Assembly: GCA_947245585.1 (NCBI GenBank)
Contig: CAMXPV010000020.1
Location: forward strand, 1 to 64,000
Source: an uncultured Lachnospiraceae bacterium
GTDB taxonomy: Bacteria; Bacillota; Clostridia; Lachnospirales; Lachnospiraceae
Length of the DNA: 64,000 nucleotides
Direction of reading: 5' to 3'
In this document: positions 9,393 to 19,319 of the stretch, in pieces
Position numbering within the stretch: position 1 is the first letter of the stretch
Layout: each line of letters opens with the position of its first letter
Position numbers and translations under genes: made by a program
Notes under the pieces: generated by a model
Seen by the model: only the letters and a program-made list of their open reading frames with translations
What the model was told of the DNA's origin: nothing
Database searches by the model: none

Positions 9393-12383
9393 CTATATAC
9401 CTGCCTTTTTCTTACCCAGCCATCTTGACAGCATCCGCTGAAGCTGATCGATATCCAGAGGCTTGGACATATGCTCATTCATACCGCTTGCCTTCGACTG
9501 CTGCACATCGTCCAGAAAGGCATTCGCCGTCATGGCAATGATAGGAATTTCACGAATATCCTTCCGCTTCATCGCGCGAAGCGCACGGGTCGCGTCATGC
9601 CCGTTCATAATCGGCATCTGCAAATCCATAAGTATCAGATCATAGTACCCCTCTTCGGAAGCCGTCACCATATCCACAGCCTCCTGTCCGTTTTCCGCCA
9701 CTTCCACCTTTACGCCCGTCATGGAAAGGATTTCCTGCGCAATCTCCCTGTTTAAGTCGTTATCCTCCACTACCAGAATTCGTTTTGCGGAGTAATCCAC
9801 TTCTTCCAACTGCTCCAGTGATCCTTCGGAAGCCTTTATCTTGTCCTTTGGTACAAAATTGCGAAAAGCTTTTAACAGCCTGCTCTTGTCAAGCGGTTTC
9901 CTGATAAAGGCATTTACGCCGGCCAAACGGGCCTCGACCTCAACATCCACCCACTCGTGGGAAGAAACCAGTATCAGCGGCGTTTCTTCAAAGCCCTCGT
10001 TCCGAAGGGCCCTTGCCGTCTCCATACCGTTCATATCCGGCATATTCAAATCAACCAGAACGGCAAAAACATCCTCGTCCCTTTTCCTCTTCTCCCGCAT
10101 GTAAGTCAGCGCTTCCTCGCCGGACTGTACCCACTCGCCATGCATACCAAGATTTTGTAACAGCATACAGGTACCTTCTCCGGCAAAGGGCTCGTCATCC
10201 ACAACAAGCACGGTCCGGCCCTCCAGATCCACCCGGTTCAACACACCCGGCACCTGATATTTTAAGGGCACAGTGATGGTGACGATGGTGCCAATGCCGG
10301 GCTCGCTTTCGATCTGAATATCGCCGCCCATCATCTGAATAATATTCCGGCTGATCGTCATGCCCAGTCCGGTACCCTGAATCTTGCTGATCCGCACATC
10401 TTCCGCCCGCTCAAAAGGATCGTAAATGTGCTGCAAAAAATCTTTGGTCATACCGATGCCATTGTCTTTAAACACAAATTCATAGCATCCGATCTGCTCC
10501 TGCGGGGAATCCTTTTCCATGATATCTATGCTGATCTCCCCGTCTTCCCCGGTGTATTTGATGGAGTTCGTCATCACATTCATAAAGATCTGCTGCAGCC
10601 GCAGGGCATCGCCCCGCACATTGGTATTGTGAACCTCATGGGCGCGGAATTCTATTCTCTGCCGCTTTTCCTTTGTCTTTGCAGACAGCGTATTCACCAA
10701 ACTTTCCACCATATCCAGAAGATTAAAGTCCTCTTCGTTCAGCGTCAGCGTTCCTGACTCGATTCTGCTCATATCGAGCACTTCGTTGATGAGGGAAAGC
10801 AGATGCTTACTTGCAGTCGAGACCTTGCCCAGACACTCTTCCATACCGTCCGGATCGTGCAGCTTGGTTCCGGCAATGGCCGTCATGCCGATAATCGCGT
10901 TCATAGGCGTTCTGATGTCGTGAGACATCTTGGAAAGGAAATCCGTCTTCGCACAGCTCGCCCGGTCAGCCGCCTCATAAGCATCCAAAAGCGCTTTCTT
11001 CGTCTCCCTGTCCTTCTTCCGGATATCCGTGATATCCTTGGCATTGTTGAGCGCCAGTATATCGCCGCTGACACCATCTTTCGTGAGCAGGATGGTATGT
11101 CTTAAAACCATCAGCTGCTCTTCCTCCCCGGAGGTCTCGATCTCTATGACAAGTTCGGTTTCTCCCCGCTCATAAGCTTCCAAAAGATGCCGTGTATTTA
11201 TGGTCTGTATGTAAACCTCTCTGTCTACCGGGAAAACCCGTTCCTTACTCCAACGCAGGAAAAAATCATCCGCATTACAGGGTGCCTGCATCCCCACCTG
11301 CTCCAAAACTGATGTCATCACCCCGTCCCTGATCTCGTAAAAATCTTCCTCGATCAGATTTTTTGTCACATTTACGTTAAAGACAAATACCGCCTCTGAG
11401 ACAATGGCCTGTCTGTACTGTTCCTCTGCGCTCAGCGTGCGCCGAAGCGCGCGGTTTGTCTCCTGAATCTTCAGATTTGCCTCTTCAAGCTCCTTCTTGG
11501 TCCGAACCAGTTCCGCATTCATCCGCAACGTGCGGTCCATCATTTCGGCCTCTCTGGCCTTCTCCTCGGTAATATTTTTCACATACCACATAACTCTGGC
11601 ATTTTCTTCGCTAAAATACTCCACAGGAACCAGCGCAGACTGCACCCATTTCCATTCTCCCTCTACTAACCGCAGATAACTAAATTGGATCGGTGCGCCG
11701 CCGTTTAAAAACACCTGCATCAAATTTTCAGCCGACATGATATTCTGAAAATTTACACTGTCGCTCTGCTCCACATAGTTTTTTGCACAGGAGGCAATGG
11801 TCATCCTGTAATCGCCGTTTAAACGCTCCACCACGCGGGCTTCGCTCTCCACATACTTGAGATCCGTAATCAGATTCTTTTTGAGGTCAATGGCGCTGAT
11901 TCTGAAATAGGTGTCCTGAAGCATCCGAAACGCCTCATATGACAACTGGCTTGTACGTCGTTCCTCGTCAACCAGTCTGACCGCGCAGATCCATATTTTC
12001 CGGCCATCATTTGCCTTTGACTCTGTCCTGATCTCGCTTACCCAGACAGGTTCACCCTCTCCGTTGATCAGACGGTACTCCCTTCTGTCCTCCTCGCCAG
12101 GTAAACACACATGCGAGAAAGCCGGGCGGTCCGGCTTGTACACAGCCTCCAAAAACTTTCCCTTCGTCCTCTCCATCAACTGTTCAAAGGTCATCCCGAT
12201 ATTGGAAAGCGCAAACGCACTGATAAAATAAAGCGGAAAGCCTTCCTCATAAAAACCGCTGACCACGCCGACAGCCACATTTTTCCCAAGTAGTTCTATG
12301 ATTTTATCCTGATTTTCGTCCCCGACACCGTACTCATCTGTCGTGAAAAACATTTCTTCCTTATAAAACCAACGTCCAGTCAT
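9393..12383 (-). CDS. Soluble hybrid histidine kinase with two receiver domains
   Basis: A cytoplasmic hybrid sensor kinase of 996 residues with no transmembrane helix. The N-terminal half carries PAS-like sensing modules (roughly 30-140, 150-275 and 330-450) joined by coiled coil. A HisKA domain has MSHDIRTP (His488), followed by HATPase_c (GTGLGMTIS). Receiver 1 has its acceptor Asp at about 778 (LVDLNMPDMNG) and receiver 2 at about 920 (LMDLQMPIMNG). No HPt domain is present. The start is ATG 12383, with GGGAG seven bases upstream; the longer frame begins at GTG 12401. It lies 41 bases after the OmpR-type regulator gene, so they may be co-transcribed. The output partner is unknown. Confidence 0.9.
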   Translation of the reverse strand: MTGRWFYKEEMFFTTDEYGVGDENQDKIIELLGKNVAVGVVSGFYEEGFPLYFISAFALSNIGMTFEQLMERTKGKFLEAVYKPDRPAFSHVCLPGEEDRREYRLINGEGEPVWVSEIRTESKANDGRKIWICAVRLVDEERRTSQLSYEAFRMLQDTYFRISAIDLKKNLITDLKYVESEARVVERLNGDYRMTIASCAKNYVEQSDSVNFQNIMSAENLMQVFLNGGAPIQFSYLRLVEGEWKWVQSALVPVEYFSEENARVMWYVKNITEEKAREAEMMDRTLRMNAELVRTKKELEEANLKIQETNRALRRTLSAEEQYRQAIVSEAVFVFNVNVTKNLIEEDFYEIRDGVMTSVLEQVGMQAPCNADDFFLRWSKERVFPVDREVYIQTINTRHLLEAYERGETELVIEIETSGEEEQLMVLRHTILLTKDGVSGDILALNNAKDITDIRKKDRETKKALLDAYEAADRASCAKTDFLSKMSHDIRTPMNAIIGMTAIAGTKLHDPDGMEECLGKVSTASKHLLSLINEVLDMSRIESGTLTLNEEDFNLLDMVESLVNTLSAKTKEKRQRIEFRAHEVHNTNVRGDALRLQQIFMNVMTNSIKYTGEDGEISIDIMEKDSPQEQIGCYEFVFKDNGIGMTKDFLQHIYDPFERAEDVRISKIQGTGLGMTISRNIIQMMGGDIQIESEPGIGTIVTITVPLKYQVPGVLNRVDLEGRTVLVVDDEPFAGEGTCMLLQNLGMHGEWVQSGEEALTYMREKRKRDEDVFAVLVDLNMPDMNGMETARALRNEGFEETPLILVSSHEWVDVEVEARLAGVNAFIRKPLDKSRLLKAFRNFVPKDKIKASEGSLEQLEEVDYSAKRILVVEDNDLNREIAQEILSMTGVKVEVAENGQEAVDMVTASEEGYYDLILMDLQMPIMNGHDATRALRAMKRKDIREIPIIAMTANAFLDDVQQSKASGMNEHMSKPLDIDQLQRMLSRWLGKKKAGI

Positions 12384-12424
12384 CGACTTTCTCCCTTTCA
12401 CTCATTTTCTATAAGTGTCAGTGC

Positions 12425-13102
12425 CTATTCCTCTTCAAACTTATATCCCATTCCCCATATGGTCTTAATCAGTTCCCCCTTCGCCCCCATCTTGCTGCGG
12501 AGCTTTTTCACATGGGTATCAATCGTTCTGGCATCCCCAAAATAGTCATAATTCCAGACACTGTTTAAAATTTTTTCCCGCGACAGCGCAATTCCTTTAT
12601 TCTCCATAAAATAGGCCAACAATTCAAATTCCTTATAGCTTAAGTCTATGGCCTCTTCTCCCACAGTCACACTGTGCGCCTGCTTGTCAAGACGGATGCC
12701 TCCCGCCTCCACAACCATCTCAGAAACCGCCTGGCCTGTTCTGCGAAGAATCGCCTCCACCCGCGCCACCAAAATTTTAGGGCTGAACGGCTTGGAAATA
12801 TACTCATCCACACCCAATTCAAAACCCAGAAGTTCGTCCCGCTCATCCGACTTAGCGGTTAACATAATAATTGGCACTTTGGAGTATGCACGTATTTCCC
12901 GGCAAACCTGCCAACCGTCCATTTTCGGCATCATCACATCCAATATCACCAAATCAATATCTTCTTTGTCAAAAAAAAGGTCCAGTGCCTCCTCCCCGTC
13001 AGATGCCTCCACAACCTCATAATTATTTTTCACCAAAAAATCGCGGACTAACTTGCGCATACGGCTCTCATCGTCCACCACAAGGATCTTCGATTTATCC
13101 AT
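12425..13102 (-). CDS. OmpR/PhoB-family response regulator
   Basis: A DNA-binding response regulator of 225 residues. The N-terminal receiver domain has the acidic pair DD, the phospho-acceptor Asp55 (VILDVMMP) and the conserved Lys in SKPFSP. The C-terminal winged-helix domain ends in the usual RTIDTHVKKLRSK and WGMGYKFE motifs. A GAGGTG site precedes ATG 13102. It is followed by a hybrid kinase rather than a classical HisKA kinase. Its natural partner may be the orphan membrane kinase at 1303-2832, as this type usually pairs with such a kinase. Confidence 0.93.
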   Translation of the reverse strand: MDKSKILVVDDESRMRKLVRDFLVKNNYEVVEASDGEEALDLFFDKEDIDLVILDVMMPKMDGWQVCREIRAYSKVPIIMLTAKSDERDELLGFELGVDEYISKPFSPKILVARVEAILRRTGQAVSEMVVEAGGIRLDKQAHSVTVGEEAIDLSYKEFELLAYFMENKGIALSREKILNSVWNYDYFGDARTIDTHVKKLRSKMGAKGELIKTIWGMGYKFEEE

Positions 13103-13129
13103 ACCACACCTCTATGCTTTACTTTGACT

Positions 13130-13696
13130 TCACTCTGCGCCTAACCTGTCCGCCTCCAACTGGCGCTCGGCGCTTCGCAGCTCACGCTCCCTCTGGGTAA
13201 GCTCCTGCTCCCACTCCGAATACTCGTTCACCACTGCCTGCCTGTAATTGACTATATTAGGCGCTTCGCTGTTCCACGCAATGGCAACCATCCCCGCCAC
13301 AAGAAAAAGCAGTATCAAATTGACCAACAAAGACGTGACAAATCTCCCCTGATACTCCGGATGCCGGTTTGCCACGCTCTCCCTGATCAGCCTGCTGTTT
13401 GCCGTCTTGTTACTGAATGTCCCGTAAAGAGGCACCGGTTGGATTTTGTCCGCAGGCACCCCCCACTTTAACATTTCTTTCTGCATTTTCTGTAGATAGC
13501 TTAACCCAACCGGGGTCAAAAAAACCTGATTTTCCACCGCCCTGTTATAGACAAGTAGCACGTTCTGCGGCTTACGGTAATCGAGACGCTGCTCCAGATT
13601 TTCCACCTTTTTCTCTTCCATTCTGGCCGTCTCGGCATCCGCTACCGTAGCGAAACGATAACCGCCGACAACCAGATCATGCTCTCGTTTTTCCAT
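13130..13696 (-). CDS. Small membrane protein, function unknown
   Basis: I do not recognise this 188-residue protein. The N-terminal two thirds is charged and soluble. One strong transmembrane helix lies at about 120-142 (LLVNLILLFLVAGMVAIAW). The C-terminal tail (about 150-188) is a highly charged coiled coil rich in Glu, Arg and Gln. GGGGGA lies before ATG 13696. It sits between the chemoreceptor gene (22 bases upstream) and the response regulator (28 bases downstream), all in the same direction, so a signalling-linked operon is likely. Confidence 0.7.
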   Translation of the reverse strand: MEKREHDLVVGGYRFATVADAETARMEEKKVENLEQRLDYRKPQNVLLVYNRAVENQVFLTPVGLSYLQKMQKEMLKWGVPADKIQPVPLYGTFSNKTANSRLIRESVANRHPEYQGRFVTSLLVNLILLFLVAGMVAIAWNSEAPNIVNYRQAVVNEYSEWEQELTQRERELRSAERQLEADRLGAE

Positions 13697-13717
13697 AGAT
13701 TCCCCCAGAGACAGTTA

Positions 13718-15442
13718 TCATATCTTGAAGACACTCATGCTTTGCTCTAAATGTTCTGCAATATCCTTAAGTTTATTCGCATTCTCGGAAATACTGTACA
13801 CAATCGTGCTGACTTCCGTAACAGAAGCGGAAGTCTCTTCTGTACTCGCCGCATTCTCCTGTGCAATCGCCGTCAGATTCTGCACCACATCCACCACATT
13901 GACTCTGGCCTCATCCAACCGCTTCGTCTTATCCGCAATCCGGTTCACACCGTCCAGTGACTGGGTAATGCCGTCCTGCACCTGTACAAAGCTTTCATTG
14001 GTCCGGCCCACACTCTCATTCTGGCTTTCCATGATCTTCTTTACGTCTTCCATGGTTTCCACTGACTTCTGAGAATCTGCAATCAGAGAGTCAATGATCG
14101 TTTCAATCTGTCTGGCGGAATCGTTTGACTGCTCCGCAAGTTTCTGAATCTGGCTCGCCACCACAGCAAAACCTCTCCCCTGTTCACCTGCCCTGGCCGC
14201 TTCGATACTTGCGTTTAAGGACAACAGATTTGTCTCCTCCGCAATGGAAGTGATGAGCGTCGTCGCCTCCCTGATCTTCATAGCTGACTCGTTGGTCGTG
14301 TTGGTCTGCTCATAAATCACATCAATAGCCGCTCTGGCCTGATCGTTTATCTCCTCCAATGTCTTCAAGGTGGAAAATGCCTCATCGCTGGATTTCCTCA
14401 TCGAATTCGCATTGTCGGTCAGCTCCTCCACCTGCTTCGTGGTATCCTCCACCATATTGCCCATCAGAATCACATTCTCGGTCGCTTTCTGCGTTTCGTC
14501 CGCCTGGGAGGAAGCCCCCTCGGAAATTTCTGAAACAGCCTTCTCCACCTGCTCCACTGTAGTCGCCGTCTCGGAGGCATTTGCATTCATCAGATCCGAC
14601 GCTTCAAAAAGCCGCGCACTCTGGCCCCGAAGCTCCTCCACCATATCCGCAAGCTGTCTGCGAAGTTCTGCCACCGCACGGCTCATCTGTCCGGTCTCGT
14701 CAGTCCTTGCGGTCAATCTGTCCTGTCCCTCTATTTCCGTAAAGTCCATATGCGCCAACCGTCCCACCACATCTGTCACCGACAGAATGGGTTTCACGAT
14801 CTTACCCACAAACAAATACGCGATAATACTGGCAATCACAATCATGATTACGGTACACGTCGTACCGGTGGCAGTAACCTTGTGCACCGTACCCATCAGG
14901 TCATCCTCATCCGCTGATACTACCAATATACAATGTCCTTTTTCCGTCACGGCATACGCTGCGTACTTGTCCGACCCGTTAAATGTATACTCCACCACAT
15001 CAGGCTCCGGAAGGGTGCCGGTGGCAATCTGCGCAACCACGCCCTTCACCACTTCATTTTCCACCGGCTGGCCCACCTTCTCTTTCGTCGGGTGATAGAG
15101 CATCGTGCCGTCCCCGCTCACCAGATAGGTATAGCTGGATTCCACGCCCTTAAGGCCTACGCCATCGAGAGAATCCGCCAAAATATTATAGTTTGTCGCC
15201 GTATTATATCCCTGCAGCTCGATTGCGCTGTTGATTTTATCGCTGTAGGCAACCGCCAGGTCATAGAGATAGCTCTGATTTAACTCCATCATCGGAATCC
15301 GCAGATTCCGAATCACTACCACGGAAAGACAGGTCATCGCCAGAGCCATGGCCACCACCATTCCTCCTACAAGCTTTGTCTTTACGGAATGCAGGACAAG
15401 CTTTCCCTCTTTCTTTTTCGCTGTACTTTTACCTGTCTCCAT
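13718..15442 (-). CDS. Methyl-accepting chemotaxis protein
   Basis: A membrane chemoreceptor of 574 residues. It has an N-terminal helix, an extracellular Cache-type ligand domain (about 50-185) with the family-like segments [13 protein letters not shown] and [14 protein letters not shown], a second helix (about 190-215), HAMP, and a long signalling coiled coil. The hairpin tip [16 protein letters not shown] is well conserved, so it should couple to CheA/CheW. ATG 15442 is preferred over the in-frame TTG 15469 because GGGGGAG lies 7 bases before it. No other che gene is in the window, and the ligand is not predictable. Confidence 0.92.
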   Translation of the reverse strand: METGKSTAKKKEGKLVLHSVKTKLVGGMVVAMALAMTCLSVVVIRNLRIPMMELNQSYLYDLAVAYSDKINSAIELQGYNTATNYNILADSLDGVGLKGVESSYTYLVSGDGTMLYHPTKEKVGQPVENEVVKGVVAQIATGTLPEPDVVEYTFNGSDKYAAYAVTEKGHCILVVSADEDDLMGTVHKVTATGTTCTVIMIVIASIIAYLFVGKIVKPILSVTDVVGRLAHMDFTEIEGQDRLTARTDETGQMSRAVAELRRQLADMVEELRGQSARLFEASDLMNANASETATTVEQVEKAVSEISEGASSQADETQKATENVILMGNMVEDTTKQVEELTDNANSMRKSSDEAFSTLKTLEEINDQARAAIDVIYEQTNTTNESAMKIREATTLITSIAEETNLLSLNASIEAARAGEQGRGFAVVASQIQKLAEQSNDSARQIETIIDSLIADSQKSVETMEDVKKIMESQNESVGRTNESFVQVQDGITQSLDGVNRIADKTKRLDEARVNVVDVVQNLTAIAQENAASTEETSASVTEVSTIVYSISENANKLKDIAEHLEQSMSVFKI

Positions 15443-15577
15443 CTTTTCTCCCCCTCTTCCTAATTGCAAAATATTTGTTTTTATTTTACCGCTAAACAGA
15501 AACGATGTCTAGCAAATTGTGAACAAATGTAACCGTGGGCAAATTATGTTTACCGCTGTGTGCATTCTGCTTACAGC

Positions 15578-15627
15578 GCAAAAGAAAAGTCCTTAAACAC
15601 CCGTACAAAACGAGCATTTAAGAACTT
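15578..15627 (-). terminator. Terminator of the tmRNA gene
   Basis: A long imperfect stem pairs AAGT-CTTAAA with TTTAAGGACTT and has an inner CTCG/CGGG segment, followed on the minus strand by TTCTTTT. It lies directly downstream of the tmRNA 3' end. Confidence 0.7.
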
Positions 15628-15634
15628 ATCCGAG

Positions 15635-15981
15635 TGGACCAGACGGGAATCGAACCCGTGTCCAAAAGCCCATTCCCTGTCCTTCTACTATCATAGTCTC
15701 TCATTTCGGATTGCTCCTCATTCCCTCCTCCATGTGGAGAAAGACACCCTCATGGATTCAGTAGCCTCTGATACGCCCGCGGGTAAGAGGCGTCCCCCGC
15801 GTCGTTTCCTACATAGTCGATGCCCGGTTCTTAATGTGTAGGTGCACTAAGGCGGACAGCTGCCTTTAGGCAGCGTATGCTAAATTATCTTCAGCGTTTG
15901 TGTTTAAGTTTGCGATTTGACGCATCAGCCTGCGGATAGCTTCTCCAGCTGCAAGACCCCTGTCGAAACCTTGACTGGCCC
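15635..15981 (-). ncRNA. ssrA: tmRNA
   Basis: Transfer-messenger RNA of about 347 nt that rescues stalled ribosomes together with SmpB, encoded just upstream. The 3' end reads as a tRNA-like T arm (GGGTTCGATTCCC) and ends in an encoded CCA. The 5' GGGCCAG pairs with the 3' CUGGUCC to form the acceptor stem. The tag reading frame runs from 15913 to 15866 and encodes ANLNTNAEDNLAYAA plus stop, with the usual LAYAA-type C-terminal degron. A TATAAT box lies 7 bases upstream of the 5' end. Confidence 0.96.
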
Positions 15982-15988
15982 TTATTTT

Positions 15989-15994
15989 ATTATA
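15989..15994 (-). promoter_or_regulatory. -10 box of the ssrA promoter
   Basis: TATAAT on the minus strand ends 7 bases before the first G of the tmRNA. The -35 region is weak: TAGACA lies about 19 bases upstream, inside the intergenic gap after smpB. Confidence 0.5.
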
Positions 15995-16026
15995 ATTTTA
16001 GCACATTCTCCCTTGTCTATGCAATC

Positions 16027-16491
16027 CTATAAGTTTTTAATTTTGAATTCCCTCTCGTGTTCCCTGCGCATATCCTTCTTCGCTATATCCTGTCGTTTAT
16101 CATACAGTTTCTTACCCCGGGCAAGCCCGATCTCCATCTTGGCCCTCCCGTCCTTAAAATAGACCTGCAGAGGAACAAGCGTGTAACCTTGTTGGGCCAT
16201 ACTTCCCGCCAGTTTGCGGATCTGTACTTTGTGCAGCAGAAGTTTTCGCACGCGCAGCGGATCTTTGTTAAAAATATTTCCCTTTTCATAGGGGCTCACA
16301 TTCATGCCGTACACGAACGCCTCGCCGTTCTCAATCCGCACAAAAGCCTCCTTGATACTGCACTTTCCCATGCGGAGAGACTTCACCTCCGTGCCGTGAA
16401 GCGCAAGCCCCGCCTCATATTTTTCCTCTATAAAATAATCGTGATAGGCCTTCTTGTTATTTGCCACCAGTTTCATGGCTTCCTTTGCCAT
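16027..16491 (-). CDS. smpB: SsrA-binding protein SmpB
   Basis: Binds the tRNA-like end of tmRNA and delivers it to stalled ribosomes. It has 154 residues, the usual length, with the oligonucleotide-binding barrel ([28 protein letters not shown]) and the basic tail [14 protein letters not shown] that occupies the empty mRNA channel. AAGGTGAG lies before ATG 16491. The gene order secG-rnr-smpB-ssrA is a classic Bacillota arrangement that puts the trans-translation factors with the RNase that destroys the non-stop mRNA. Confidence 0.97.
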   Translation of the reverse strand: MAKEAMKLVANNKKAYHDYFIEEKYEAGLALHGTEVKSLRMGKCSIKEAFVRIENGEAFVYGMNVSPYEKGNIFNKDPLRVRKLLLHKVQIRKLAGSMAQQGYTLVPLQVYFKDGRAKMEIGLARGKKLYDKRQDIAKKDMRREHEREFKIKNL

Positions 16492-16510
16492 TCTCTCACC
16501 TTCTTTCCCA

Positions 16511-18646
16511 TCAGCTTTCGTCCGTCTCCGGAAGCATAAAGTCTACGGTCCGTGCCTGTCTGTCCACACCTTTTACCTGTACGTTCATCCGCTGTCCCAG
16601 TTTATAGGATACGCCGCTCTCTCTTCCCACCAACTCGCAGGCATCCTCGTCGCAGTAAAAGTAATCCCCTGCAAGGGCCGATACGTGCAGCAGTCCCTCC
16701 ACCGTATTGGGAAGCTCCACATAAAGCCCCCACTGGGTAACGCCAGAGATCACGCCCTCGTACACCTCTCCGACATGGTCCTCCATATACTCCGCCTTCT
16801 TCAACTTGTCGGTCTCCCGCTCCGCCTCCGCGGCGCGCCGCTCCATTTTAGAAGCATGTTTCGCCACTTCCGGCAGTCTGTCCTCATAATGCCTGATGCG
16901 CTCCTCGCTCAGCTTCCCCCGAAGCTGCTCCTTAATAATGCGGTGAATCTGCAAATCGGGATACCGCCTGATCGGAGAGGTAAAATGACAATACTGTTGG
17001 CAGGCAAGTCCAAAGTGCCCCGTACACTCCACCGTATACTTGGCCTGCTTCATGCTGCGGAGTGTCAGACGGCTGATCATCATCTCCTCCTTCGTATCCG
17101 CAATCCTGTCTAACAGCTTTTGGATTTCCTTTGGGTGAATCTCCTCCCCCGAAAGCTTCATGCGGTAACCAAAGTTTCGTATGAAGGTGGCAAGCTTTTT
17201 GATCTTGTCCGGGTCCGGCTTTTCATGCGTCCGGTACACGAAGGGCAGTTCCATCCAAAAGAAATGCTGGGCCACCGTCTCGTTTGCGGCGAGCATGAAG
17301 TCCTCAATCATCCGGGTCGCCACGTTGCGCTCATAGGGACGAATCTCAAGCGGATGACCGTCCTTATCCAAAATGATCTTGCTCTCCGCGAAATCAAAAT
17401 CGATGGATCCCCGTTTATGCCGTCTCTTCCTGAGAATCGCCGCAAGTTCCTCCATCTGCTCAAACATGGGAACAAGGGGTTCGTACTCCCTTCTCTCCCC
17501 TTCATCGTGATCCTCCAGTATTTTTTTCACACTGGTGTAGGTCATTCTTCGGTTTACGCAGATTACCGTCTCCACGATCTCATAATCTTTCACTTCACCT
17601 CCACTGCCTATGGTCATCAGACAGCTAAGCGCTAGCCTGTCCACCCCCTGGTTCAGGGAGCAGATACCGTTTGACAGTCTGTGGGGCAGCATCGGGATTA
17701 CCCTGTCCACCAGATACACACTGGTGCCGCGCTCCAAAGCCTCCCAGTCGAGGGCAGAATTTTCCTGTACGTAATTGGTCACATCCGCGATGTGCACCCC
17801 CAGATGATACAGCCCCTCCTCATCCCGGTACAAACTGACCGCATCGTCCAAATCCTTGGCATCCTCACCATCTATGGTTACCATCTGCAATTCACGAAGA
17901 TCCCTGCGTCCGGCCCTGTCCGCCTCCGAAACCTGTTCCGGCACCCGGCCCGTCTGATTCATTACCTTCTCGCCAAACTCCATGGGCAGACCGTAACCAC
18001 GTACAATGGACATAATATCCACGCCCGGATCGTTCATGTGGCCCAAAATTTCCACAACTCTTCCCTCGGGCTTATGTGTTTCATCCCCGTAAGAGGTCAG
18101 CTCCACAACCACTTTTGCCCCTGTGACAGCTCCCTTGGAACGCTCTGCCGGCACAAAAACATCCGCGCCAATCTTACTGTTATCGGGAATCACAAAGCCG
18201 AAATTCTGGGACTGCTCATAGGTTCCCACAATCTGTTTCAGACCATGTTCCAGGATGCGGACCACCGCCGCCTCACGCCGCTTCCCACCCTCTCCCGTCA
18301 AGGGCATAATCTGCACCCTGTCCATGTAAAAGGCACCCATGGTACGATCCGCCGGAATATAAAAGTCTTCGGAAAAACCCTCCACTTCCACAAAACCAAA
18401 TCCCTTGGCATGACTGATAAAAGTGCCCACAGGACGCTCGCCGTCAGGCTTTACATACCTGCCCTGTCTGTTTAACTCTATTCTGCCCTCCGAAAGAAGC
18501 GCCCGCAGCACACCCTGAAACGCAGCCCGATCTTCCTTCGCCACCTGCATAAAAGCTACCAGTTCCTTCTCCTTCATGGGCACATAGCTCTCATCCGCAA
18601 TAAGTTCGCATATTAAGTTTTTTCTCTTTTCAAACTGTGTGTCCAT
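16511..18646 (-). CDS. rnr: Ribonuclease R
   Basis: A processive 3'-5' exoribonuclease of the RNase II/RNB superfamily that degrades structured RNA and non-stop mRNA. Domains in order: a winged-helix-like N-terminus, two cold-shock barrels (about 65-210), the RNB catalytic domain (about 240-570, with [14 protein letters not shown] holding the metal-binding Asp residues) and a C-terminal S1 domain ([16 protein letters not shown]). The start is ATG 18646 (MDTQFEKR), because GGAGG lies four bases before it; the longer frame has no ribosome site. This gives 711 residues. It precedes smpB by 19 bases, so the two are co-transcribed. Confidence 0.96.
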   Translation of the reverse strand: MDTQFEKRKNLICELIADESYVPMKEKELVAFMQVAKEDRAAFQGVLRALLSEGRIELNRQGRYVKPDGERPVGTFISHAKGFGFVEVEGFSEDFYIPADRTMGAFYMDRVQIMPLTGEGGKRREAAVVRILEHGLKQIVGTYEQSQNFGFVIPDNSKIGADVFVPAERSKGAVTGAKVVVELTSYGDETHKPEGRVVEILGHMNDPGVDIMSIVRGYGLPMEFGEKVMNQTGRVPEQVSEADRAGRRDLRELQMVTIDGEDAKDLDDAVSLYRDEEGLYHLGVHIADVTNYVQENSALDWEALERGTSVYLVDRVIPMLPHRLSNGICSLNQGVDRLALSCLMTIGSGGEVKDYEIVETVICVNRRMTYTSVKKILEDHDEGERREYEPLVPMFEQMEELAAILRKRRHKRGSIDFDFAESKIILDKDGHPLEIRPYERNVATRMIEDFMLAANETVAQHFFWMELPFVYRTHEKPDPDKIKKLATFIRNFGYRMKLSGEEIHPKEIQKLLDRIADTKEEMMISRLTLRSMKQAKYTVECTGHFGLACQQYCHFTSPIRRYPDLQIHRIIKEQLRGKLSEERIRHYEDRLPEVAKHASKMERRAAEAERETDKLKKAEYMEDHVGEVYEGVISGVTQWGLYVELPNTVEGLLHVSALAGDYFYCDEDACELVGRESGVSYKLGQRMNVQVKGVDRQARTVDFMLPETDES

Positions 18647-18695
18647 TTGCCTCCCTCTGTTTCTGACGTTGTTTCGACGCATAAGCAGCTCGAAA

Positions 18696-18716
18696 TGCTG
18701 ATACGCGCAAAAAAGC
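18696..18716 (+). repeat. 21-base post-terminator motif, copy 1
   Basis: TGCTGATACGCGCAAAAAAGC matches a segment at 38768-38788 at 19 of 21 bases. Both lie at the U-tract side of minus-strand terminator hairpins. Confidence 0.4.
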
Positions 18717-18746
18717 ACCCTTACCATTGTGTGCAAGAGTGCTCTT
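18709..18746 (-). terminator. Terminator between secG and rnr
   Basis: AGCACTCTT and AAGGGTGCT form a stem followed on the minus strand by TTTTTTGCGCG. It lies in the secG-rnr gap, so rnr probably needs read-through or its own promoter. Confidence 0.6.
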
Positions 18747-18758
18747 CGTCCTTTTATC

Positions 18759-18998
18759 TTAGAATAAATTCAGGTTTAAAACAATCGCAATCAGCATAAA
18801 GCCCACTGCAAGCCCGGTCGTAATCTTGACCAACTTTCCTTCCATGGAACGGCCCTTGTTTTTCCCCCAGTAGGTTTCCGCCGCGCCGCTGATCGCGCCA
18901 AGCCCTGCTGACTTTCCCTCCTGCATCAGTACCAAAACCACCAATGCCAAACATATGATAATATAAATCACGGTAAGTATGATCCTCAATACTTCCAT
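18759..18998 (-). CDS. secG: Preprotein translocase subunit SecG
   Basis: A small membrane subunit of the SecYEG channel. It has 79 residues from the chosen start, with two transmembrane helices (about 4-24 and 56-76) joined by the family loop with LMQEGKSAGLGAISG and ETYWGKNKGRS. The longest frame begins at 19037, but GGCGG sits 9 bases before ATG 18998 (MEVLRI), which also gives the normal family length. It lies upstream of rnr, as in most Bacillota. Confidence 0.94.
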   Translation of the reverse strand: MEVLRIILTVIYIIICLALVVLVLMQEGKSAGLGAISGAAETYWGKNKGRSMEGKLVKITTGLAVGFMLIAIVLNLNLF

Positions 18999-19097
18999 TT
19001 GTATCATCCGCCTTTCTAAAGCCGTTTTATTCAACAAGGCTCATAATACCACATAACAAATCATTGTGCAAGCCCCTAATTTTCTGTCTGCTTCCCG

Positions 19098-19175
19098 TTA
19101 ATCATTGGGTATCAGAATTGAAAACTGAAACTCGCCCTTCCCGTAATCCACTATATATCTGCCACCGTACTTCTT
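19098..19175 (-). pseudogene. C-terminal remnant of a GHKL-type sensor kinase
   Basis: About 25 codons on the minus strand end in a stop at 19098-19100 and read KKKYGGRYIVDYGKGEFQFS before ILIPND. This looks like the extreme C-terminus of LytTR-associated GHKL histidine kinases (GG..., then FSILIP). No ATPase boxes remain upstream. It is most likely a deletion scar left next to the toxin-antitoxin pair. Confidence 0.45.
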
Positions 19176-19260
19176 TTTTCCGCATGAATTTCTCCTCTTT
19201 CCTTGTCCTTTTTGTCCTGCACTCATTATAGTATATCTGATTGAAATGCGCTTGCTAATT

Positions 19261-19313
19261 TTGTCTACATGGTATACACTAAGTATATACTATCTTACGT
19301 TTTATGAAGGAGG
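19261..19313 (+). promoter_or_regulatory. Promoter, operator and RBS of the MazEF-like pair
   Basis: TTGTCT (19261-19266), a 17-base spacer and TATATA (19284-19289) form a plausible promoter. The spacer and -10 box contain repeated GTATAC / GTATATAC half-sites in inverted orientation (19272-19290), a likely site for autorepression by the AbrB-fold antitoxin. AAGGAGG at 19307-19313 lies 6 bases before ATG 19320. Confidence 0.55.
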
Positions 19314-19319
19314 TTTTTC

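Noticed and set aside
17681-18475. 264-codon frame opposite rnr
   Set aside because: Antisense shadow of a conserved gene; no family match or ribosome site.
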